A stretch of 64,000 bases of DNA from Candidatus Pantoea edessiphila (lineage in GTDB: Bacteria; Pseudomonadota; Gammaproteobacteria; Enterobacterales; Enterobacteriaceae): the NCBI RefSeq assembly GCF_002933355.1, contig NZ_PDKU01000001.1, positions 124,001 through 188,000 of the forward strand. The letters run 5' to 3'. Of this stretch, positions 42,191 to 52,583 are shown one piece after another. The notes under the pieces were generated by a model that saw only the letters and a list, made by a program, of their open reading frames with translations, searched no databases and was not told the DNA's origin. The first letter of the stretch is position 1. Every line of letters starts with the position of its first letter. The translations under genes were made by a program, and so were the position numbers.

Positions 42191-43405
42191 ATGGAGATCA
42201 TTTTTGATCCATCAATCTGGATAGGTCTGATCACTCTTGTAGCGTTAGAAATTGTGCTAGGAGTAGACAATTTAATTTTTATTTCAATATTAACTGAAAA
42301 TTTACCAAAGCAACAAAGTGATAAAGCAAGACTGATTGGTTTATCATTAGCATTGATAGTTCGTCTATTTTTAATAGTATTGATTTTCTGGTTTGTAAAA
42401 GTTGATAAGTTGCTATGGACATTCAATAATTTTAGTATCTCTGGACGTAATTTAATTTTTTTTATAGGAGGGGTTTTTTTAGTATTTAAAGCTACATTTG
42501 AACTATACAAAAAATTTAAAAGTAACCAAAATATAATATCGCATAGAAAAGTTCAACGTAGTTTTTCTTTTATCATCATACAAATTATATTATTAGATGT
42601 AATATTTTCATTAGACGCAATAATTACTGCAGCTGGAATGATAAATAATTTAGCATTGATGATAATATCTGTAATAATAGCTACTGTTATTATGTTTATA
42701 GCATCAAAATCACTAAATAATTTTATCAGTTTTCATCCTAATATAGCGGTATTATTTTTAAGTTTTTTATTAATTATTGGATTATCTTTAATAACAGAGA
42801 GTTTCAATTTTTGTATACCTAAAAGTTATTTGTATTCTATAATTGTATTTTCAGTTTTAATAGAAATTTTTAATCAAATTTCAAATCGTAATATTAAAGA
42901 TGACTCCAATAATCAGAATGCAGATTATGTTTTATCAGAAATTATTAAATCAAAAAATTTAACACAAGAACTATATATTATCAAAAATTTATTATTATTA
43001 TATTCAAAATCAATTAGAAGTATCATGACATTAAGAGATGAAATTTTTTGGATTGATAGTACTGAATCAATTGATAACATTAGAACTCAAATATTAAAAA
43101 AACCCTACAATTTATTTCCTGTTTGTTGTAAAAACCTTGATAAAATCATTGGAATAGTAAGTGCAAAAGATCTATTAATTAAATTATCATCTGAAATAAA
43201 TATTGCTAATTTTGCTTGCCAACAACCTGTTACGTTCGCATTAGACAATATAAATTTATTTCAATTGTTAGATATTATAAATAAGTCAAAAAACAATATT
43301 ATAATTGTAATTAATGATATGGGAGTAATACAAGGTCTCATTACACCATTTGATATATTAAAAAATATTGCAAATAGTGCAAAATATAATGATAACAGTA
43401 TTTAA
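42191..43405 (+). CDS. yoaE: shortened YoaE: TerC-type membrane protein with CBS pair
   Basis: The N-terminal TerC-like membrane domain (about 1-235, seven helices) has the paired acidic signatures EIVLGVDNLIFI (about 19-30) and LDVIFSLDAIITAAGM, thought to bind metal ions. A tandem CBS domain follows (about 275-400, with IMTLRDEIFWID and FPVCCKNLDKIIGIV). E. coli YoaE has about 518 residues and ends in a CorC/HlyC domain; here the protein stops at 404 and that domain is missing. The ATG at 42191 aligns with MEF-type family starts; a TTG six bases upstream is not preferred. The function is probably metal-related but not proven. Confidence 0.92.
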   Translation: MEIIFDPSIWIGLITLVALEIVLGVDNLIFISILTENLPKQQSDKARLIGLSLALIVRLFLIVLIFWFVKVDKLLWTFNNFSISGRNLIFFIGGVFLVFKATFELYKKFKSNQNIISHRKVQRSFSFIIIQIILLDVIFSLDAIITAAGMINNLALMIISVIIATVIMFIASKSLNNFISFHPNIAVLFLSFLLIIGLSLITESFNFCIPKSYLYSIIVFSVLIEIFNQISNRNIKDDSNNQNADYVLSEIIKSKNLTQELYIIKNLLLLYSKSIRSIMTLRDEIFWIDSTESIDNIRTQILKKPYNLFPVCCKNLDKIIGIVSAKDLLIKLSSEINIANFACQQPVTFALDNINLFQLLDIINKSKNNIIIVINDMGVIQGLITPFDILKNIANSAKYNDNSI

Positions 43406-43564
43406 TTCTAAACTAGAAAAATATGTAATTTATTTTATTATTTGTTTTTAATTATAATAACATTATAATAGTTCTAAAAGTAAAATAAAAAAATAATGTC
43501 TTAAAATATTAATACAACATATTGATTCATAATATTAAAATTAAAAAACTAATAGGATTATTCA

Positions 43565-44260
43565 ATGTCTATACAGATATTAGCAATAAATACAGCAACT
43601 GAAAAATGTTCAGTATCAGTATTAGCGCAATATAATAATGAAAAAATAATCCATAACTGTTTTGAAATTACTAAAAGAAATAGTTCTGCTTACGTTTTAT
43701 CATTAATAGATAAAGTATTAAAAATTAGTAAAATTAGTTTGATTGATATTAATGTTATCGCTTTTAGTATTGGTCCTGGAAGTTTTACTGGTATTCGTAT
43801 TGGAATTAATGTAGCACAAGGTTTATCATTCGGTAGATCAATAAAAATAGTTGGTATTTCCACATTGGAAAATTTAGCTCAAGGAGCATTTCGATATCAA
43901 GGTGCTACTCGTGTTCTAACAGCTATTAATGCTCGCATGAATGAAATTTATTGGGCTGAATATCAACTTAATGATAATGGTATTTGGTTTATGCATGATA
44001 AGGAAAAAATTTTATCACCTGTTGATGCTATAAAAAGAATGAACTATCTAAATGGAAAATGGACCGTTGCAGGAGATGCCTGGAACGTATATCCTGATCT
44101 CTATAAAGGACATTCATTGGTCCTTAATCCTTGTGCTTATTCTTTACCTTCTTCAGAAGATATGATACCACTTACAAAAGTTGCAATGAGGAAAGATTCT
44201 TTTATTCAACTAGAACAAATTAATCCTGTTTATTTAAGAAATCAAATTATATCAAACTAA
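43565..44260 (+). CDS. tsaB: tRNA t6A synthesis protein TsaB
   Basis: TsaB (YeaZ) is the scaffold that partners TsaD, TsaE and TsaC to make threonylcarbamoyl-adenosine at tRNA position 37. It has the ASKHA-fold start ILAINTATEKCSVSV and the family signature FSIGPGSFTGIRIG (about 67-80). Length 231 like E. coli. It is convergent with minE and the two stop regions overlap by four bases. Confidence 0.96.
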   Translation: MSIQILAINTATEKCSVSVLAQYNNEKIIHNCFEITKRNSSAYVLSLIDKVLKISKISLIDINVIAFSIGPGSFTGIRIGINVAQGLSFGRSIKIVGISTLENLAQGAFRYQGATRVLTAINARMNEIYWAEYQLNDNGIWFMHDKEKILSPVDAIKRMNYLNGKWTVAGDAWNVYPDLYKGHSLVLNPCAYSLPSSEDMIPLTKVAMRKDSFIQLEQINPVYLRNQIISN

Positions 44261-44523
44261 TTATTTTTTCTTATTTTTGATACAACTATACTAAATTTAA
44301 ACATAGAAACATCATTATCCTTTTTGTCTAATTTGATGAAAATCATTTTAGGATCAACACGAATATGTTTGCAAATAATTTTTAAAATATCTTGTTTAAG
44401 TTCTTTACACGATAATCGCTGATTAATATCTTGTCTTGTTTCTGATACTAAAATCTGTAATCTTTCTTTTGCAATATCAGCAGTTTGATTTTTTTTGGAT
44501 AAAAAGAAATTAATTAGAGACAT
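44257..44523 (-). CDS. minE: cell division topological specificity factor MinE
   Basis: MinE drives the oscillation of MinCD from pole to pole. The N-terminal membrane-targeting and MinD-binding segment (MSLINFFLSKKNQTADIAKERLQ) and the C-terminal dimerisation domain are present in 88 residues, the same length as E. coli MinE. It lies three bases after minD and its 3' end overlaps tsaB. Confidence 0.96.
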   Translation of the reverse strand: MSLINFFLSKKNQTADIAKERLQILVSETRQDINQRLSCKELKQDILKIICKHIRVDPKMIFIKLDKKDNDVSMFKFSIVVSKIRKNN

Positions 44524-44526
44524 GTT

Positions 44527-45339
44527 TTATCCTTTAAATAACCGTTTGAAGAATCCTTTTTTTTCTTCTGCAATAAAACGAAACGGGATTGATTCACCAA
44601 GTAATCTTTTAACTGTGTCTTCATATGCTTGACCAGCACAAGATTTGGTATCTAAAATAACAGGTTCTCCTTTATTAGAAGCTCTCAATACTGATTGATC
44701 TTCTGGAATAACACCTATTATTGGAATATGTAAAATTTCCACTACATCTTGCATACTTAGCATATCTCCATTATTGACCCGACTAGGATTATAACGTGTT
44801 AATAATAAATGTTCTTTAATTGGTTCCTGATTATTTATAGCTCTTTTAGATTTTGAAGATATTATCCCTAAAATACGATCTGAATCACGCACTGATGAAA
44901 TTTCTGGATTAGTAGTAATAATAGCTTCATCTGCAAAATAAAGTGACATTAAAGCACCAGTCTCAATGCCTGCAGGTGAATCACACAAAATGAAGTCAAA
45001 TTGCATACTATTTAATTCGTTTAAAATATTTTCTACACCTATAAGCGTTAGCGATTCTTTATCACGTGTTTGAGAAGCAGGTAAAATAAATAATAGATCA
45101 TTACGTTTATCTTTGATTAGAGCTTGATTTAAATTAACATCCCCTTGTATTACATTGATAAAATCAAAAACAACACGTCTTTCACATCCCATGGCTAAAT
45201 CAAGATTTCTTAATCCAATATCAAAGTCTATAACTACTGTTTTTTTTCCACTATTAGCTAAACCAGTAGCAATAGCTGCGCTTGATGTAGTTTTACCAAC
45301 CCCTCCTTTCCCGGATGTAACGACAATAATATGTGCCAT
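44527..45339 (-). CDS. minD: septum site-determining ATPase MinD
   Basis: MinD is a deviant-Walker ATPase that binds the membrane and recruits MinC and MinE. The Walker A SGKGGVGKTTSS (K11 and K16) and switch DSPAGIETGA are clear. The last residues (EEKKGFFKRLFKG) form the amphipathic membrane-targeting helix. Length 270 equals E. coli MinD. It lies 14 bases after minC. Confidence 0.98.
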   Translation of the reverse strand: MAHIIVVTSGKGGVGKTTSSAAIATGLANSGKKTVVIDFDIGLRNLDLAMGCERRVVFDFINVIQGDVNLNQALIKDKRNDLLFILPASQTRDKESLTLIGVENILNELNSMQFDFILCDSPAGIETGALMSLYFADEAIITTNPEISSVRDSDRILGIISSKSKRAINNQEPIKEHLLLTRYNPSRVNNGDMLSMQDVVEILHIPIIGVIPEDQSVLRASNKGEPVILDTKSCAGQAYEDTVKRLLGESIPFRFIAEEKKGFFKRLFKG

Positions 45340-45353
45340 AAATAAACAATCAC

Positions 45354-46043
45354 CTAATTAAGTTTCTGAATAGTAAGCACGCCTTGTTTAAGATACAGGC
45401 TTGCTGATTTACAAAAAAATCTTTTGGGGATTTGATCGATTACCCAATACTTTCCGGCAATTGAGATTAATTCTGCAGCTAAACTACTGCAAAAAATCTG
45501 ACAATCATGATCTCCACTGATACCTGCTAAAGCTCTACCACGCATAATACCATAAACGTGAATATTACCATCTGATATTAATTCAGCTCCTGAACTAACA
45601 TTCCCTATTATAACTAAATCGGAATTACGTGAATAAATTTGTTGGCCAGTTCTAATCGGCATATTAATTATTTTTGTTTTATTAAATGATTTTTCATTAA
45701 AATTGATTAAATTATCAATTTTTTCATCATGTTTTTTTGTCTCTGTAAGTAAAGGTAAACCTATATTATTCATTACTTTTTTTAATGCAATTTCTTTGCA
45801 ACCAACAATACCTACAATATAAAGACCAGTAGCTAATATAGCTTGCTTCATTTTTTTCCAATCAACTTCATGATTTAAAAATTCAATATTAAGTACTACT
45901 GGTATATTTTTTATTTGAAAACAAGAAACTTGTTTAAGTTTATTTTGAATTGCTGCAAATACTATTTCAGGTTCATGATTGTAAATATATACTACAAACA
46001 ATGTAAAAGTACTTCCTTTAAATTTTATTGGTGATTGTGGCAT
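45354..46043 (-). CDS. minC: septum site-determining protein MinC
   Basis: MinC blocks FtsZ polymerisation away from mid-cell. The N-terminal domain starts PIKFKGSTFTLFVVY; the C-terminal beta-helix domain (about 120-229) has RTGQQIYSRNSDLVIIGNVSSGAELISDGNIHVYG-type repeats (RSGQ.., GNVSSGAEL, GRALAGISGD). Length 229 against 231 in E. coli. It opens the minCDE operon, so the symbiont keeps the full division-site system. Confidence 0.97.
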   Translation of the reverse strand: MPQSPIKFKGSTFTLFVVYIYNHEPEIVFAAIQNKLKQVSCFQIKNIPVVLNIEFLNHEVDWKKMKQAILATGLYIVGIVGCKEIALKKVMNNIGLPLLTETKKHDEKIDNLINFNEKSFNKTKIINMPIRTGQQIYSRNSDLVIIGNVSSGAELISDGNIHVYGIMRGRALAGISGDHDCQIFCSSLAAELISIAGKYWVIDQIPKRFFCKSASLYLKQGVLTIQKLN

Positions 46044-46710
46044 TTATAAGTAATCTCTGTATCTTTTTTTAGGTATTTTTAAATATTTTAAACTATTAAA
46101 AATTTGAAATTCATACAGTACTAAATTTCGACTACGAATCTATAAAACTAGATAATACTTATTGATTTAATTGTGATATATTTCTATAATTAAAAAATAT
46201 CACATACTATAAATGTAATAAAGCTAAATCAATTAAGTAATAAAATATTATGTATTTTAAAATAAAATCAACATCACAAGTAGTATATATAATATGTTAT
46301 TAGTATAATATATTATTAGTATTTAATAAGTTATTATATGTATACCTTTGCAACTATTTGTAAGTAAAATTGCTGATATTTACATAATATGTTAAGTATA
46401 GTTGATAATAGTATTTATGCGATATTAAAATTTGTAAGATGCAATATATAAAATTTACATAATAATTCATACTAGTCTTCTAACAAACATACTATAGTAT
46501 TGCTGCATATAGCCAATCTATTTTATTAAGATTATAAATGATTTTTTGTACTACAGCCTTATAATCAATTGTTTGATAATATTTTGATTGAAGAATAACA
46601 TTAATCTATGTAAGGTTTAATAATTTTTTTATTAGTAATAATTCAATAATTTATTATAATAATAAATTATTTAAGAAATATAAACTCAAATTGAATCTTA
46701 GTCTTACATT
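46044..46710. other. longest gene-free stretch (667 bases), minC to alanine racemase
   Basis: AT-rich DNA with stops in all frames. In E. coli the gene upstream of dadX is dadA, but I see no residue string that would identify a decayed dadA here. It should carry the divergent promoters of minCDE and the racemase gene. No hairpin or repeat stood out. Confidence 0.6.
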
Positions 46711-47781
46711 ATGACACGTCCAATTGTTGCTACTATTAATCAGAAATCATTAAAGCATAATTTATCAATTGTTCGTAGTTTAGCGCCGAAATCAAAAATT
46801 TGGTCTGTAATAAAAGCTAATGCATACGGTCATGGTATAAATAACATTTGGTGTTTATCAGACACCGATGGATTTGCGTTATTAAGTATAGAAGAAGCAA
46901 TAATGCTACGTGAACATGGTTGGCAAAAACCAATATTACTATTAGAGGGTTTTTTCTGTCCCGAAGACTTGTACCTTATTGATCGTTATTCCTTAATAAC
47001 TACTATACATAGTCAGTGGCAAATTCAAGCATTAGAAAATATCGTTTTACTAAAACCTATAAGTGTGTACTTAAAGATCAATAGTGGGATGAACCGATTA
47101 GGTTTTAACTATAAATGCTTTCAAAAATTATGGAATAAATTAAGCTCTTTAAATAATATTCGTGATATAACATTAATGATGCATTTTGGTAATGCAGAGA
47201 ATAAAACTGAAATTATCAAATCTTATCATCATATTCAAAATTTAATTTCAGGATTAAACTGTAATTGTTGTGTATCAAACTCAGCTTGTGTGTTATGGCA
47301 TCCTGAAGTTCATTATGATTGGGTTCGTGTTGGAATATTACTGTACGGAGCATCACCAAGTGGAAATTATTCAGATATAATAAACATTAACTTAAAACCA
47401 GTTATGACATTATCAAGTAAAATTATCGGTATTCAGAAATTAAAAAAAGGAGAGAGTATAGGTTATGGTTATACTTATTATGCTAAACAACCCCAACGTA
47501 TTGGAGTAGTTGCATGTGGTTATGCTGATGGTTACCCTCGTCATGCACCAACTGGTACACCAGTAATAGTAGACAATAAAATAACACAACTATTAGGTAG
47601 TGTATCGATGGATATGATTACTGTAGATTTGACAAACTGCCCTCAATCAAATATTGGTTCACATGTAGAGTTATGGGGTAATAAACTCAAAATTGATTAT
47701 GTGGCAAAGGCTGCTAGCACAATAAGTTATGAATTAATGTGTGCTCTTACATCTCGTGTTCCAATAAAAATTATTTGTTAG
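46711..47781 (+). CDS. dadX: alanine racemase (DadX-like)
   Basis: It makes D-alanine for peptidoglycan. The PLP lysine is K35 in VIKANAYGHG, and SGMNRLGF, RVGILLYGASPSG and CGYADGYPRHAPTGTPV are all typical. The 356-residue length equals E. coli DadX (Alr has 359), and the start MTRPIVATI and internal LEGFF, HSQWQ segments agree better with DadX. It lies beyond minCDE, as dadX is close to min in E. coli. It is probably the sole alanine racemase, serving the biosynthetic role normally done by Alr. Confidence 0.93.
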   Translation: MTRPIVATINQKSLKHNLSIVRSLAPKSKIWSVIKANAYGHGINNIWCLSDTDGFALLSIEEAIMLREHGWQKPILLLEGFFCPEDLYLIDRYSLITTIHSQWQIQALENIVLLKPISVYLKINSGMNRLGFNYKCFQKLWNKLSSLNNIRDITLMMHFGNAENKTEIIKSYHHIQNLISGLNCNCCVSNSACVLWHPEVHYDWVRVGILLYGASPSGNYSDIININLKPVMTLSSKIIGIQKLKKGESIGYGYTYYAKQPQRIGVVACGYADGYPRHAPTGTPVIVDNKITQLLGSVSMDMITVDLTNCPQSNIGSHVELWGNKLKIDYVAKAASTISYELMCALTSRVPIKIIC

Positions 47782-47790
47782 TCATAACTT

Positions 47791-47831
47791 AAAAAGATAC
47801 AAATCACTTAAGTAGTAATTCATATCTTTTT
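47791..47831 (+). terminator. weak hairpin between convergent dadX and gapA
   Basis: AAAAAGATA and TATCTTTTT pair over nine positions around a 23-base loop and the right arm ends in a T-run. The long loop and single G-C pair make it weak, but its place between two convergent genes supports a terminator role in both directions. Confidence 0.4.
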
Positions 47832-47868
47832 ATAATCTTAAACAAATGCTTCAAAAAACAAAAATCAT

Positions 47869-49181
<1,313 letters not shown>

Positions 49182-51029
49182 CTAATTTAATGTATTACAT
49201 TGTAAACAAAAAGCATATTGATTTTGTGGATCATCAAAATCATCTAAAAATTTAGCTTGATAATTTGTATTAACAACTGGATAATTAAGTTGATTATTTA
49301 GTAAATCAAAGAAGATATTAGAAACTGAAACATGATTTAGTATTACATCAATTAATGTTGAATTATCCTGATACCAAATTAACTTTGGATCAGTAATTTT
49401 TGCTAATTCTTGTACTTTTTTAACTGCATCATCGAAATCACCTAATGCATCCACTAAACCATTTTGCTTTGCTTCAATACCTGTCCATATATGTCCTTGT
49501 GCTATTTTATCAATTTGTTTAAAAGTTTGTTTACGAGATTTTGCTACTAAATCAACGAATTTATTATAGCCATTAGAAACGTTAATTTGTATAATTTGTT
49601 CTATTTCTTTTGGCAATTGTCTCGTGCTAAAATTTCTAGCTAAAGGAGATGTACTAACACCATCAGCATGTATACCAATGGCATCTAAAGTATCTTCAAT
49701 TGTGTTTACTAAACCAAAAATTCCAATAGAACCTGTTAAAGTACTTGGACTAGCGATTATATAATCAGACTGTGTAGAAATCCAATAACCACCAGATGCA
49801 GCAACACTGCCCATTAATACAACTACAGGTTTTTTTCCATCACGTAATGCTATTAATTCTTGGCGAATAGATTCTGAAGCTGATACACTTCCGCCAGGAC
49901 TATTCACATATAATATGACAGCTTTTATATTTGAATTTAATCTTGCATTTCTTATATGCTGAATAATATTGTTTCCAACAACATTATCTGCACGAAATTT
50001 ATTATTTACAATAGGACCATTAATCATAATAACTGCAATATTACCATTTTGATTTTTATTTCTTGGCGCTTGATAATCATAAATACTAGTATTGTAGTAG
50101 TCATTAGTTTTTTTATTCAAACCAAATATTTTTATTAACTGTTTGTCTACTGCCGGACGTGAAGCTATAGAATCGACTAGTTTATTATCCAGTGCATATT
50201 TTGCAGTATCACCATTTAATGCTTTTAGTTTTGCAATGATTTTTAATGCACCTGGAAATATTTGATCTTGTTTTACTTTACGATTAGCAGAAACTTTGTC
50301 TAAATAGTTGTTCCATAACTGATTGATCCAATTTCTATCAATTTTACGAACTTTATCTGACATCTTATCTAATAAAAAAGGTTCAACCGCTGATTTATAA
50401 GAACCAACTTTAAATACATGTGAGTTTATTTTTAATTTATGCAGCAATTTGTTATAGTATAATTGGTTAGTGGAAAAACCTTTTAAATCTACTGAACCTA
50501 AAGGAGATAGAAAAATTTTATTAGCGAAACTAGCAATATAATACTGTGATTGATTATAATTATTTCCTATCGCATAAATAGGTTTACCACTAGCTCTAAA
50601 CTCACCTAAAATTTTTCCTACGTATTGTAATGAAACTTGATCTCCTCCTATAAAATCATGTAAATCTAATACAATACCTGTAATATTTTTATCGTCTTGT
50701 GCTTGACGAATAGCTCTTACCACGTCAAAAATCAAATTTTGATGCACAGTACTTTTTTTATGAACTTTGCTTAATATCTGATCTTCAATTTTATTCATGT
50801 AACTATTGCCAGATATTTTATCAACTAATACACCTCTCAGATCTAGTTTTAAAGCTCCTTTATTAACTGGAATACCATTGAAAGAATGATTACTTAGTTG
50901 AAATAAAAACTTTCCAATAAAAATAAACGCAACTATCATTAAAAAGTTAAGTATAAACGCTCTAGTAAAATTTAACACAAGCCATATACATTTAAATATA
51001 TCAGCAATTATTCTCCATAATACTTTCAT
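49182..51029 (-). CDS. sppA: signal peptide peptidase SppA (protease IV)
   Basis: SppA is a membrane-bound serine protease that degrades cleaved signal peptides. A single N-terminal membrane helix (about 24-46) precedes two tandem peptidase S49 domains. The general base K212 in KVGSYKSAVEPF and nucleophile S412 in MGSVAASGGYW correspond to E. coli K209 and S409. Length 615 against 618. It stands alone; the second S49 protease, sohB, is at the far end of the window. Confidence 0.97.
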   Translation of the reverse strand: MKVLWRIIADIFKCIWLVLNFTRAFILNFLMIVAFIFIGKFLFQLSNHSFNGIPVNKGALKLDLRGVLVDKISGNSYMNKIEDQILSKVHKKSTVHQNLIFDVVRAIRQAQDDKNITGIVLDLHDFIGGDQVSLQYVGKILGEFRASGKPIYAIGNNYNQSQYYIASFANKIFLSPLGSVDLKGFSTNQLYYNKLLHKLKINSHVFKVGSYKSAVEPFLLDKMSDKVRKIDRNWINQLWNNYLDKVSANRKVKQDQIFPGALKIIAKLKALNGDTAKYALDNKLVDSIASRPAVDKQLIKIFGLNKKTNDYYNTSIYDYQAPRNKNQNGNIAVIMINGPIVNNKFRADNVVGNNIIQHIRNARLNSNIKAVILYVNSPGGSVSASESIRQELIALRDGKKPVVVLMGSVAASGGYWISTQSDYIIASPSTLTGSIGIFGLVNTIEDTLDAIGIHADGVSTSPLARNFSTRQLPKEIEQIIQINVSNGYNKFVDLVAKSRKQTFKQIDKIAQGHIWTGIEAKQNGLVDALGDFDDAVKKVQELAKITDPKLIWYQDNSTLIDVILNHVSVSNIFFDLLNNQLNYPVVNTNYQAKFLDDFDDPQNQYAFCLQCNTLN

Positions 51030-51227
51030 ATTATAAATATCTCCATTCTAAATATAGGAAGAAAATAGTAGCTTGAATTAAGCGTTTAATAATATTAAAA
51101 ATAAATCGGTATTTTAACAAAAGATAATTACCTCTCTAATCATAAAAAATAAATAATATTTCTTTACTTAAGATTCAAATAAAAAACCCATTGTTTAGAA
51201 TTCAATTTAAAATAGTAACCATTTATT

Positions 51228-52037
51228 TTAATTAAATTCAAATTTCGACCAAACAGGTGCATGATCAGAAGGTTTCTCCATCTTTCTTATGTTATAGTCA
51301 ATGCCAGTTTCAATACAGTAATTTGCAAGTTCTTTAGTTGCTAATATTACATCAATTCGTAATCCACGGTTATCACAAAAACCTTTTGAACGATAATCAA
51401 ACCAAGAAAAACAATTATTAACTTCTGGATTTTTTTCACGCCAAACATCAACTAAACCAAGATCAAATATACTATTAATCCATTTACGTTCTTCAGGAAG
51501 AAATGCACATTTCCCAATTTGTAACCATCTTTTTCGATTATCTTCTCCTATACCAATATCAAAATCCGTACTAGTAACATTGATATCACCCATAATTAAA
51601 ATAAGTTTGTTATTCATTAATTGTTTTATTAGATATTCCCTTAAATCATGAAAAAATTTCTTTTTAGCTGGAAATTTTATAAGATTATTACGATTTTCTC
51701 CTTGTGGAAAATATCCGTTAATTACAATTATATTACCAATGGAGCTAGGAATTTTAGCTATAATTAATCTACGTTCAGCATCCATCTTGTCATTCGGTAA
51801 TCCTTTGGTTATCATAATTGGATTTATTTTTGTAAAAATCGCAACTCCATAATGATTTTTTTGTCCAAAATAAAATATTTTGTAACCTAGATTTATGAAA
51901 TCTTTAATTGGAAACATAGTATCATTTACTTTAGTTTCTTGTAATCCTATTACCTCAGGTTGATGAATTTTTATTAATTCTTTAACTTGATGTATTCTAG
52001 CTCTTAATCCGTTAGTGTTAAATGATACAAATTTCAT
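51228..52037 (-). CDS. xthA: exodeoxyribonuclease III (AP endonuclease)
   Basis: XthA cuts at abasic sites and trims 3' ends in base excision repair. Metal and active-site segments include [43 protein letters not shown] and the final [10 protein letters not shown] with the catalytic histidine. Length 269 against 268 in E. coli. Spacers of about 200 and 550 bases isolate it. Confidence 0.97.
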   Translation of the reverse strand: MKFVSFNTNGLRARIHQVKELIKIHQPEVIGLQETKVNDTMFPIKDFINLGYKIFYFGQKNHYGVAIFTKINPIMITKGLPNDKMDAERRLIIAKIPSSIGNIIVINGYFPQGENRNNLIKFPAKKKFFHDLREYLIKQLMNNKLILIMGDINVTSTDFDIGIGEDNRKRWLQIGKCAFLPEERKWINSIFDLGLVDVWREKNPEVNNCFSWFDYRSKGFCDNRGLRIDVILATKELANYCIETGIDYNIRKMEKPSDHAPVWSKFEFN

Positions 52038-52583
52038 GATTTTTTTTAATGTAAATTACTCGACATATCTTAATATGTACAGATTAACTAATCTAGTTTT
52101 AATATTCCATTAAGTAAATATTTTTATTGATTTGTATAATATTTGAAAATAATAGTAACTTAAGAAGTTTAATTATTTTAAAATAATTAAACTTCTTAAA
52201 AGATCTTTTTATATAATTATATATATAATTATAAGTATAAAAAAACATTATCATTTTGCTTGTTATACCGTACTAATATTGCTGATACTGTTCATATTGT
52301 TTAAGGATATACAAACAAAAATATTATCTTTATAAGAATATATATCTGATAGAAATAAAATAAACTTATTAAATGTATCTAATATTCTTATCATGTTGAA
52401 AAAATAAATTAACACATTAATCAATTAATATCTAGTAAAACTTTTTAAATTAAAAATTCAATAAAACTAAATTTATATTAGGTCTAGTATTATTACAACC
52501 AATACATTTATTATCTTCAAAGAAAATAAAAGCTATTCTATAAAAATTTATTCTTGTTAATTGTTAGTACTGTAATAATTTCT
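52038..52583. other. gene-free spacer with nested palindromes, xthA to cls
   Basis: No coding frame was found in these 546 bases. The stretch holds a perfect 40-base palindrome (52160-52199), followed at once by AAAAGATCTTTT, itself a palindrome, and by short repeats of ATATAATTATAT. It should also carry the xthA promoter. Confidence 0.65.
52160..52199. repeat. perfect 40-base palindrome
   Basis: The left arm (TTAAGAAGTTTAATTATTTT) and right arm (AAAATAATTAAACTTCTTAA) are exact reverse complements with no spacer. It lies about 385 bases beyond the cls stop and about 120 bases upstream of the xthA start. It may serve as a transcription terminator for cls, or form a cruciform; there is no strong T-run on either side. 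Confidence 0.75.
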
